Assembly: GCA_037140615.1 (NCBI GenBank) | Contig: JBAXED010000162.1 | Location: 1-6,521 of the forward strand | Direction of reading: 5' to 3' | Source of the DNA: CAINVV01 sp037140615 | GTDB taxonomy: Bacteria; Bacteroidota; Bacteroidia; Bacteroidales; Prolixibacteraceae | Length of the DNA stretch: 6,521 bases | Shown: positions 1 through 6,521 of the stretch, one piece after another | How positions within the stretch are numbered: the first letter of the stretch is position 1 | Layout: each line of letters opens with the position of its first letter | Notes under the pieces: model-generated | What the model was told of the DNA's origin: nothing | The model's input: the letters and a program-made list of their open reading frames with translations, nothing else | Database searches by the model: none | Position numbers and translations under genes: made by a program

Positions 1-30
1 TCCTCAATCCGGACAGAAGGAACAGAATAA
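1..30 (+). CDS. Possible 3' end of an upstream gene (ambiguous)
   Basis: Read in frame 1, bases 1-30 give nine codons (SSIRTEGTE) and then a TAA stop, which would fit the tail of a gene ending 40 bp before the epimerase start, in the same direction. The other two plus-strand frames are also open to the edge, stopping at 32-34 (TGA) and 45-47 (TAA), so which frame is coding, if any, cannot be settled from so few bases. The product cannot be named. In other Bacteroidota, NlpC/P60 murein peptidase genes are sometimes found next to dipeptide epimerases, but nothing in these residues shows that here. An ATG directly after the TAA (31-33) opens only a six-codon reading (MKKPTK) and is not a gene. 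Confidence 0.22.
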   Translation, partial: SSIRTEGTE

Positions 31-70
31 ATGAAGAAGCCAACTAAATAAGATTAGCAAATAAATCCAT

Positions 71-1207
71 ATGAAAACAAATCGCAGAACATTTATAGGA
101 GCAACGACCATGGCAGCAGGTGCAGGAATCTTAACCTCATTTACCAAGGATGGAAAATCACTTCCCCGATATAAACCTACCGGAAATGGTCTGAAATTAT
201 CGTTCAAACCCTATGAACTGCAACTTAAACATGTATTTACGATTGCATCCAACTCCAGAACCACAACAGCGGTGATGCTGACAGAAATTGAATGGGAAGG
301 TGTTACGGGTTATGGAGAGGCATCTATGCCGCCTTACCTTGGGGAATCGCATCAGACTGCCACCAAATTTCTCTCTTCATTAAACTTGTCACAATTCAAG
401 GATCCCTTCAGAATGGAGGAAATTCTGGATTATGTGGATGCAGCACTGCCTGGGAATTGTGCGGCAAAAGCATCAGTGGACATAGCCTTGCACGATCTTG
501 TCGGGAAGTTACTTAATCAGCCATGGTATCGGATTTGGGGATACTCTGCAGAGAAAACTCCATTGACAACTTTTACGATTGGAATCGATAAAAGTGCAGA
601 AGTAATTGCCAAAACTAAAGAAGCATCCGCCTTTAAAATATTAAAAATCAAAATTGGTGGCGGGAACGATGAAGAGATGATTAAAAGTGTACGCTCTGTT
701 ACCAATGTTCCGCTTTGCGTGGATGTCAATCAGGGTTGGAAAGATCGTCAGGAAGCTCTTGACAAGGTTCACTGGCTCAAAGAGCAAGGAATAATTTTCG
801 TTGAGCAGCCCATGGATAAACACAATTTTGATGATACTGCCTGGCTTACCCAAAACAGTCCGCTACCCATCATTGCCGATGAAGCCCTGCAAAGGGTTGG
901 CGACCTTGAACGACTGCATGGTGTCTATTCCGGAGTGAACTGCAAACTGATGAAATGTACCGGCATGCGCGAAGCCCATAAGATCATTGAGATGGCAAGA
1001 AGTTTAAAAATGAAGACACTGATGGGCTGCATGACCGAAACCTCCTGCGGAATCAGTGCTGCGTCGCAGTTATCACCGATTGTCGACTGGGCCGATCTGG
1101 ATGGAAATTTGTTAATCTCCAACGATGTCTTTGAAGGGATGAAGGTAATAGAAGGCAAGGTCACTTTGAGTGATTTGCCGGGAATTGGAATTTCCAAAAA
1201 GAAATAA
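71..1207 (+). CDS. Dipeptide epimerase (L-Ala-D/L-Glu epimerase type), Tat-exported
   Basis: This 378-residue enolase-superfamily enzyme, of the muconate-lactonizing-enzyme subgroup, is expected to epimerise the C-terminal residue of a dipeptide, classically L-Ala-D-Glu to L-Ala-L-Glu in murein peptide recycling. The family signature is complete. A KxK pair lies at K192/K194, and the Mg2+ ligands are D218 (in CVDVNQGW), E245 (FVEQP) and D270 (IIADE). A lysine at the end of the next strand is K292 (VNCKLMK). The D342-L-D344 motif (ADLDGN) is the mark of dipeptide epimerases, where it holds the substrate's free amino group. The N-terminal capping domain spans roughly residues 41-150 and the barrel about 160-360. 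Residues 4-10 (NRRTFIG) form a twin-arginine motif followed by an Ala/Gly-rich stretch, pointing to Tat export. There is no lipobox Cys, and the cleavage site is unclear (perhaps after A18). The start is firm: an in-frame TAA at 62-64 leaves ATG 71 as the first available start. No clear Shine-Dalgarno or promoter is seen. Exact substrate is open, because relatives act on hydrophobic or cationic dipeptides. Confidence 0.93.
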   Translation: MKTNRRTFIGATTMAAGAGILTSFTKDGKSLPRYKPTGNGLKLSFKPYELQLKHVFTIASNSRTTTAVMLTEIEWEGVTGYGEASMPPYLGESHQTATKFLSSLNLSQFKDPFRMEEILDYVDAALPGNCAAKASVDIALHDLVGKLLNQPWYRIWGYSAEKTPLTTFTIGIDKSAEVIAKTKEASAFKILKIKIGGGNDEEMIKSVRSVTNVPLCVDVNQGWKDRQEALDKVHWLKEQGIIFVEQPMDKHNFDDTAWLTQNSPLPIIADEALQRVGDLERLHGVYSGVNCKLMKCTGMREAHKIIEMARSLKMKTLMGCMTETSCGISAASQLSPIVDWADLDGNLLISNDVFEGMKVIEGKVTLSDLPGIGISKKK

Positions 1208-1231
1208 CAACAAAAACCTGGTGTCCTAAAA

Positions 1232-1271
1232 ATAGAAGAGGCTGTATCGATTGGGATACAGCCTCTTCTAT
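1232..1271. terminator. Shared bidirectional intrinsic terminator
   Basis: A perfect 17-bp inverted repeat (arms 1232-1248 and 1255-1271, core GAGGCTGTATC) surrounds a 6-nt loop, GATTGG. It lies 24 bp after the epimerase stop and 22 bp after the end of the leftward SusD gene, between convergent genes. Read on the minus strand, the stem is followed by a short T run (five T, complement of 1228-1232), a normal intrinsic terminator for the susCD operon. On the plus strand the tail is only ATAATTCTCT, so termination there would rely more on the strong stem. Hairpins with a GAGGCTGT core are common between genes in Bacteroidota genomes. Confidence 0.85.
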
Positions 1272-1293
1272 ATAATTCTCTATGATGAGAAAT

Positions 1294-3120
1294 CTACCAA
1301 CCTGCGGTCTGTGTAAGTTTATACCCTTTTCCCAGATATTCACTTATTTGTGTGTTCCCAATAGGTGCCATATATACTTTATCCGTAAATGCATCTCTGT
1401 TAGATACATTTTCAGGAATATAATAACCTACCATACTGGCAGCATTGGTTCCGTTATAGGTTACGATAGTGCCATCGTCCTTTTTGACCTGAAGTTTGTT
1501 CACTTTGGCAGCAACTAACCATTCAGGAAATTCAGTCTGGAAATTACACCATAATCCAAGCATATTATCAGGATCTGTATTGGCCATGTAATTGATTTTC
1601 TTCCATCGTTTAATGTCTAACAAACGGGAAGTTTCAAAAACAAACTCCATTCTACGCTCGCGGCGAATCTCCCATATCAATGCAGGAACATCCGGGTCAC
1701 GGTCAGGGTCATTTGCTAAAGTAGCCAGTGATAAGGCAGCAGTCTTTTTGATCCCTTTGGCAATTGCAGTAGCATCCAGTGGACGATTATGAATTGCATT
1801 GATGGAGGCATCAATATCAGCCTGCGTCACTGCAGCACCACCCATTGTAGCCAATTCTGCTTTGGCCTCAATCCAGTTCAATACAACTTCAGCCAACCTC
1901 ATAACCGGAGCATCGCTGGTATTGGTACTTGATCCGTAAATGGCAGGATAAGGACCTGGATAGTAGGTTACGCCGGTACGGTCGATAAACTTGCAAGCAT
2001 AAAGTAATGTACCTGACTCTTTCTTGGGAGCATTCCAGAAAGTGGCTTCAAAACGAGGGTCACGGGTGGCTACCATGTTCTTAATGTCTAATACATTGGC
2101 ATTGGGAACAGTAGATAATTTGTAAGGTTTACCATCATTGCACAAAAATGCTTTGGCCAGTTTCAGGTTTGGTCCCTGACTTTGGGCTTCATATCCATTA
2201 GAATAAGAAGTAACAGAATGTGTGACACCAATGGTAGAATTGTATTCACGATACAAAATTACCTCTTTATTGCTGGCTAAACTTTCAGAACCAAACAATG
2301 ACCTGAAATCACTGGTAAATGAATACCTACCTGAAGCCATAACAACATTTGCAGCTCTAACCGCAAGATCCAGATATTTCTGGGCCTTTGCAGTATTGTT
2401 CAACTGGTATTTTTGCCAGGTACCTTCAAACAACATCAATCGGGAAATAAACCCTGCAGCGATGTATCTGTTCAAATATTGATTGTCACCATCTGTTAGG
2501 CGCATGTTGTCAAGAACATAAACAAAATCATCGTATACCTTGTCCATAACAACTCCTCTATCATCCCGGTCTTTGTATAGTAAGTCAAGTTCTGAGTCGC
2601 CAACAACCTTGTCATAATAAGGAACATTTCCGAATACACTTACAAGTCGACTATATTCAAAACCTCTGAAAAAGCGAGCCACAGCACTCCAATGTTGGTA
2701 AACAGGAGTAGTAATGTTTGCGCCCTTCATTGCTTCAATCCTTTCCAGAAACAGATTGGATTTGCGAACCCATGCAAAATCCCAGGTTGGTCCGGCATAA
2801 GTAAGCAACCATGCAGCGGCTTCACTTGTTGAAACTCTTGAAGCAGGTGCCTGAGTTTCGAAACCACTTTGCTTGCCTGCTGAGGCAAGATCGTCAGAGA
2901 AATAATAACCTCTAAGTGATGCATAATCCTCAGTAAAACTAGAATTGTAACCTACAAAGTAGTTGGTATAAAAACCATTTGCAAACAATCGAAGGTTGTT
3001 TTCGGAGGTCCAATAGTTTCCATCGTTCATCGTAGTCAACGAAGGTCTGTCAAGAAAGTCTTTGCAACCAGCAAATCCAAGCGAGACTAATGCTATTATA
3101 ATGATTATATATTTTTTCAT
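1294..3120 (-). CDS. SusD/RagB-family surface nutrient-binding lipoprotein
   Basis: The 608-residue SusD-like protein should act as the lid of a SusC/SusD importer, binding substrate at the cell surface and closing over the SusC barrel. Residues 1-18 are a lipoprotein signal: MKKY, then a run of isoleucines, and lipobox FAGC with acylated Cys19. The following K20-D21 and D24 resemble the Bacteroidota lipoprotein export signal that sends proteins to the outer face. The mature start (FLDRPSL, then NYWTSENNL) and the helical TPR-like region (about 40-260) are typical. The C-terminal SusD domain shows RLAEVVLNWIEAKAEL (408-423) with SINAIHNRP (439-447), then IRRERRMEFVFE (485-496) and RLLDIKRW (499-506). 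The start ATG is 12 nt after the SusC stop, so it is the second gene of the operon. Length is within the usual SusD range and no break is seen. Substrate is unknown; SusD sequence alone does not predict it. Confidence 0.96.
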   Translation of the reverse strand: MKKYIIIIIALVSLGFAGCKDFLDRPSLTTMNDGNYWTSENNLRLFANGFYTNYFVGYNSSFTEDYASLRGYYFSDDLASAGKQSGFETQAPASRVSTSEAAAWLLTYAGPTWDFAWVRKSNLFLERIEAMKGANITTPVYQHWSAVARFFRGFEYSRLVSVFGNVPYYDKVVGDSELDLLYKDRDDRGVVMDKVYDDFVYVLDNMRLTDGDNQYLNRYIAAGFISRLMLFEGTWQKYQLNNTAKAQKYLDLAVRAANVVMASGRYSFTSDFRSLFGSESLASNKEVILYREYNSTIGVTHSVTSYSNGYEAQSQGPNLKLAKAFLCNDGKPYKLSTVPNANVLDIKNMVATRDPRFEATFWNAPKKESGTLLYACKFIDRTGVTYYPGPYPAIYGSSTNTSDAPVMRLAEVVLNWIEAKAELATMGGAAVTQADIDASINAIHNRPLDATAIAKGIKKTAALSLATLANDPDRDPDVPALIWEIRRERRMEFVFETSRLLDIKRWKKINYMANTDPDNMLGLWCNFQTEFPEWLVAAKVNKLQVKKDDGTIVTYNGTNAASMVGYYIPENVSNRDAFTDKVYMAPIGNTQISEYLGKGYKLTQTAGW

Positions 3121-3132
3121 GATACTTGAATT
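3121..3132 (-). other. 12-nt SusC-SusD junction
   Basis: Only AATTCAAGTATC separates the TAA of the SusC gene (3133-3135) from the ATG of the SusD gene (3118-3120). There is no room for a promoter, so SusD must be translated from the SusC transcript. No GGAGG-like ribosome site is present, as is usual in Bacteroidota, and re-initiation by ribosomes leaving SusC may supply much of the translation. This last point is inference. Confidence 0.7.
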
Positions 3133-6100
3133 TTAAAAGTTCAACTGAATACCAACTGACGAACTCTTGTAGGTTGGAATACTCACACCTGTACGACCAG
3201 CATTGTAGTTTGAGGTGTTCCACATAGAATAACCTTCAATTTCCTCAGGATCAATAGGCAAAGTGCCAAGATGATCGAAAGTAAAGAAGTTCTCCAAAGC
3301 AATATAAACACGCAACTTGCTAATTTTAGCTTTCTTGAGAATGGCCGAAGGAATAGAATATCCAACGGTAATGTTTTTGATTCTCATATAAGCCATGTTG
3401 AGCAAATACCTCGATTGAACCTGCATATTTAAGGTTGTACTGCTTCCTGCCAGATTATATGCTGCAGGATAGAAGGCATCCGTACGGTCTGCTCTCCAAA
3501 AATTTCCAGCAAATGCTTCAGGTATAGCACCATCCGATGAGTTAAATCCCGGAATTGCGAGGAACCCTTCTCCCCAAACACTCCGTTGTCCTACTCCCTG
3601 AATGAAAACAGAAGCATCAAATCCTTTGTAGTCAGCTCCTGCGCGTAAACTATACAGATATCTTGGAGTTGAATTTCCAATCTTTTTTAAGTCGCCATAA
3701 TCAGCAACACCACTTGCATTAGTCAACAATCGATTCCCCGGACTGATTACTCCATCGCCATTTAAATCTTTAAACTTAACGTCTCCAGGACCAAATTTAA
3801 AGTTTCCAGCCTGGAACTTACCCTGAGTAGGTGCACTGGCATCTGACAATTGATTAACGGAGAAACCATCTTTGGTTGTGAAAGGAACAAACTTACCTGC
3901 AGAATCATAGATAAAATCTTCTTTCTGGTACAATCTGTCTGTTTCGTAGCCCCAAATTTCACCATAGGTTTTACCTACGTACCATGAATCAATACTTTGT
4001 GTTGAACCGTATTTGGTAATTGTTGTCTTGGAATCAGACATAGATGCAACCAAATTTATGCCAACTCCATTTTTGAAGCGGTGGTTGTAATCAACCTGAA
4101 TTTCAACACCATCTGTCCTTAATGAACCGAAGTTCCCCTGGGGTGCACCCGTACCATAAGTTGCTGGTATACCTTCAGAAGGTACAATCATGTTTTCAGT
4201 ATCACGTCTGTACCAGTCAAATCCCACTCCCAGATCACCTTTCAGAAACCTGGCATCAGTACCGAGGTCAAGTGTGGTAATATCCTGCCATGTTACAGTT
4301 GCAGAAACAGCTCCTGGAGTGCCAAACTGGTATAGTTTAGCGCCACCGACCAGGAAGTTATTGAAAGAACCGCTCATGGTAGGCACGTACAAAGAGTTAC
4401 TTACGGTTTGGTCACCGATGGTACCCCATGATCCGCGAATTTTTAAAGCACTCAACCAAGGTTTGGAAAATGCCATAAAGCTTTCCTCATTGACACGCCA
4501 GCCTGCTGAGAAGGATGGGAAATAACGCCACTGAAGATCAGTAGGGAATTTAGATGTTCCGTCATAACGAAGGTTGGCTTCCAGCAAATACTTTTCTTTG
4601 TAGTTATAGTTCACACGACCGTAGAAACCGAGCTGAGATTCCCAATATTCACCACCACTAGTTGTTTGGGTTCCTGTTGCCAGGTCAAACTGAGCGTTGG
4701 TATAATCTATTAGCTGTGTTGTTTGAGACCAGTTGTATGCATACACATAACTTACTTTGTTCAATCCAGCCATAAATTTGAACTGATGATCATCAGCCAA
4801 TTTCCAATCATACGTTGTATTGATATTTAATGTGTTCCACTGATCATTTTTCGAATAACGGTAAACATGGTCAGGGTTTGCACCAACGGCAGTATACTGC
4901 GACATAACCAGCTGATAGGCAGGCAATGCTCCGGTAGCTGTAGAAGAAACCACTTCACCGGCACTGTTCATATAGATCCGGTTTCCGGAAGCATCATTTT
5001 TAGCAATAGGTGCAGACCAGGTGTCCCTTGCCGTGAAACGCGTACCAGGTCTTTCGTTTATGTACTCTTGATTGGCATGCGTGTAATCGAAATTTATTTT
5101 CCAGTCTTTCAAAGGAGTAATGGTAAATCCTCCGTTCATACTGGTATAGTTGGTTTCCTGATTGGCAGTATTGGCAGCAGACATTTCATACACAGGGCTC
5201 CTGAGTGGATCTCCGTCTTCAGTGGTAAATGGATATGTTGGTCCCCAACGATATAAATACAACCATGGATCTGCGGTTGTTGAGTTGGTGGCATAAGCAT
5301 ACCTTTTCAAACGTTTGGAATACATCATTCCAGCATTAACTTTTAACCAGCTGTTGACTTCAGTTCCGATGCGAACTGCACTGTTGTAACGTTGAAAATC
5401 ATCCGTTTTTGCAGGTTTTACCATTCCATCCTGGCCCAAATATCCTAAACTGATGTTGTAATCAGTCTTGCCACTCTTTCCGTTGACAGATAAATTATGA
5501 GTTTGGGTTGGTGTCCACTCTTTGATCATATAGTTGTATGGATCATAAGTCCTTAAACCAATCTTGCGTCCGTTGGCATCTACATACCAGTCGCGACCAT
5601 ACAACATTGGATCGTTGGGTTTGACTGAATTGCCGTAGGTGTCCTGCCAAACCTTAGCTTTGTCGTAACCTTCCCGGGTAATCTGCCAGAATGCTCCTGC
5701 GACAGTACCTCCGACACGTTCAAAAGCAGTAACTGCATACTCTAAAGCATCCAAGCCTCCCATCTCCATCTTCTTGGATATGTTTTGAAAGGAAAGGTTA
5801 GCGGAATAAGTAACATTAACACTTTCTGTCTTGGCACCCTTTTTGGTAATAATCAAAATTACGCCAAAGGCAGCCTTGGCACCATAAATAGAGGCTGATG
5901 CTGCATCTTTCAAAACAGAAATGGATTCGATATCGTCCGGATTAACCATTTGAATCGAAGGTATCTCGACATTATCCATCAGAATCAGCGGAGAAGATCC
6001 ACCTTGAAGTGATCCCAGCTGTCCGCGAATCTTCATGATTGGATCAGAACCGACCTCCCCACTTGGAATCACGACACTCAAACCAGGAGTAGTTCCCTGA

Positions 6101-6521
6101 AGTCCGCGTCCAACGTCAGCGATAGGCCTTGCTTCCAACACCTTCGTGTCTACCGAAGCAACAGCACCAGTCAGGTTCGCCTTCTTCTGCTGACCATAAC
6201 CAACAACTACAACTTCATCAATTTGCTGGTTGGAGGATTCAAGCGAAATGTTCAAGGTAGATGAACTACCAACTTTTACTTCTTGCGGTTTCATCCCAAT
6301 ATAACTGACAACGAGTGTTGCACCTGCGGATACCGAAAGTTCATACTTGCCATCCATATTGGTGGTGACTCCGTTCTTGCTTCCTTTTTCAAGAACCGAA
6401 ACACCAGGAAGTGTCTCACTGGTTGATTTATCTCGGATGACTCCGGATATCAACCTCTTCTGTGCCATGGTCAATTGGACAATCATGCACAAGATGAAAA
6501 TTAATGCTACCGTTCTTTTCA
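3133..6521 (-). CDS. SusC/RagA-family TonB-dependent outer-membrane transporter
   Basis: This is the barrel of the SusC/SusD importer, which takes up nutrients across the outer membrane using TonB energy. The reading frame stays open to the right edge and gives a classic signal peptide: (M)KRTVALIFIL, a hydrophobic core, then TMA before Q21. Bases 6520-6521 are TG on the coding strand, so the start codon is almost certainly an ATG whose first base is position 6522; full length would be 1129 residues. Starts further in (TTG 6490-6492, ATG 6484-6486) would destroy the signal. Residues about 24-97 are a carboxypeptidase-regulatory-like beta-sandwich (ISGVIRD, LPGVSV, GKYELSV, SYIGM). A Ton-box region EVVVVGYG follows (103-110), and the plug (about 112-228) ends in IESISVLKDAASASIYG and GVILIITKKG. 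The barrel runs to the terminal aromatic F1129 (GIQLNF). No STN domain precedes the sandwich, so it is not a FecA-like signal transducer. An Asp-rich loop, DLNGDG at 919-924, resembles a calcium site. Upstream regulation lies outside the window. Confidence 0.96.
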   Translation of the reverse strand, partial: KRTVALIFILCMIVQLTMAQKRLISGVIRDKSTSETLPGVSVLEKGSKNGVTTNMDGKYELSVSAGATLVVSYIGMKPQEVKVGSSSTLNISLESSNQQIDEVVVVGYGQQKKANLTGAVASVDTKVLEARPIADVGRGLQGTTPGLSVVIPSGEVGSDPIMKIRGQLGSLQGGSSPLILMDNVEIPSIQMVNPDDIESISVLKDAASASIYGAKAAFGVILIITKKGAKTESVNVTYSANLSFQNISKKMEMGGLDALEYAVTAFERVGGTVAGAFWQITREGYDKAKVWQDTYGNSVKPNDPMLYGRDWYVDANGRKIGLRTYDPYNYMIKEWTPTQTHNLSVNGKSGKTDYNISLGYLGQDGMVKPAKTDDFQRYNSAVRIGTEVNSWLKVNAGMMYSKRLKRYAYATNSTTADPWLYLYRWGPTYPFTTEDGDPLRSPVYEMSAANTANQETNYTSMNGGFTITPLKDWKINFDYTHANQEYINERPGTRFTARDTWSAPIAKNDASGNRIYMNSAGEVVSSTATGALPAYQLVMSQYTAVGANPDHVYRYSKNDQWNTLNINTTYDWKLADDHQFKFMAGLNKVSYVYAYNWSQTTQLIDYTNAQFDLATGTQTTSGGEYWESQLGFYGRVNYNYKEKYLLEANLRYDGTSKFPTDLQWRYFPSFSAGWRVNEESFMAFSKPWLSALKIRGSWGTIGDQTVSNSLYVPTMSGSFNNFLVGGAKLYQFGTPGAVSATVTWQDITTLDLGTDARFLKGDLGVGFDWYRRDTENMIVPSEGIPATYGTGAPQGNFGSLRTDGVEIQVDYNHRFKNGVGINLVASMSDSKTTITKYGSTQSIDSWYVGKTYGEIWGYETDRLYQKEDFIYDSAGKFVPFTTKDGFSVNQLSDASAPTQGKFQAGNFKFGPGDVKFKDLNGDGVISPGNRLLTNASGVADYGDLKKIGNSTPRYLYSLRAGADYKGFDASVFIQGVGQRSVWGEGFLAIPGFNSSDGAIPEAFAGNFWRADRTDAFYPAAYNLAGSSTTLNMQVQSRYLLNMAYMRIKNITVGYSIPSAILKKAKISKLRVYIALENFFTFDHLGTLPIDPEEIEGYSMWNTSNYNAGRTGVSIPTYKSSSVGIQLNF

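Noticed and set aside
31..49. Six-codon ATG reading (MKKPTK) as a leader peptide or attenuator
   Set aside because: It is too short, and no terminator-antiterminator hairpins or run of regulatory codons is present before the epimerase start.
4..207. 67-codon minus-strand open frame with a hydrophobic C-terminal half
   Set aside because: It looks membrane-like but is antisense to the Tat signal region of the epimerase. The complement of an A-rich leader naturally reads as Phe/Leu/Ile-rich, so chance explains it.
1232..1271. Inverted repeat as an operator, attachment site or miniature mobile element end
   Set aside because: Its place between two convergent stops, the short loop and the T run on the minus strand fit a terminator. 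No target-site duplication or second copy is visible in the window.
1282..1518. 78-codon plus-strand open frame after the terminator
   Set aside because: It overlaps the 3' end of the SusD gene in antisense, begins just past a strong hairpin, and has no recognisable features.
4190..4525. 111-codon plus-strand open frame inside the SusC gene
   Set aside because: It is antisense to the conserved barrel region, with no family motif and no start signal. It is a shadow of the real gene.
4867..5256. 129-codon plus-strand open frame inside the SusC gene
   Set aside because: It lies wholly antisense to a strongly supported SusC coding sequence. Its translation shows no recognisable domain and is Cys/Arg/Ser-rich, like a chance reading.

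Overview
The window comes from a member of the Bacteroidota, probably Bacteroidales-like or a related order. The evidence is an adjacent SusC/SusD outer-membrane pair with a surface-lipoprotein signal, moderate A+T content, and starts without clear Shine-Dalgarno sequences. No sequence seen here fixes the genus.

Layout: bases 1-70 hold what may be the last codons of an upstream gene and a short leader. A plus-strand gene (71-1207) encodes an enolase-superfamily dipeptide epimerase of the L-Ala-D/L-Glu epimerase type. It carries all the expected catalytic residues and an N-terminal twin-arginine signal that suggests export to the periplasm. An 86-bp convergent intergenic region (1208-1293) contains a perfect 17-bp inverted repeat that reads as a shared terminator. 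The rest is minus strand: a SusC-type TonB-dependent transporter (stop at 3133, start at the very right edge) followed after 12 nt by its SusD-type lipoprotein (1294-3120). The start codon of the SusC gene is cut by the window end: its last two bases are 6520-6521 and only its first base lies outside.

The SusC and SusD proteins should form one outer-membrane 'pedal-bin' importer, transcribed leftward as an operon. The nutrient cannot be read from the sequence: no glycoside hydrolase, peptidase, regulator or sugar kinase lies inside the window. The epimerase would convert dipeptides such as the L-Ala-D-Glu unit of murein to a form that peptidases can cleave. Since some SusCD pairs (RagAB) import peptides, a shared role in peptide or muropeptide use is possible. 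However, the genes are convergent and separated by a terminator, so this link is speculation. I found no convincing undescribed system, RNA gene, mobile element or CRISPR array. No stretch over 300 bases lacks a gene.
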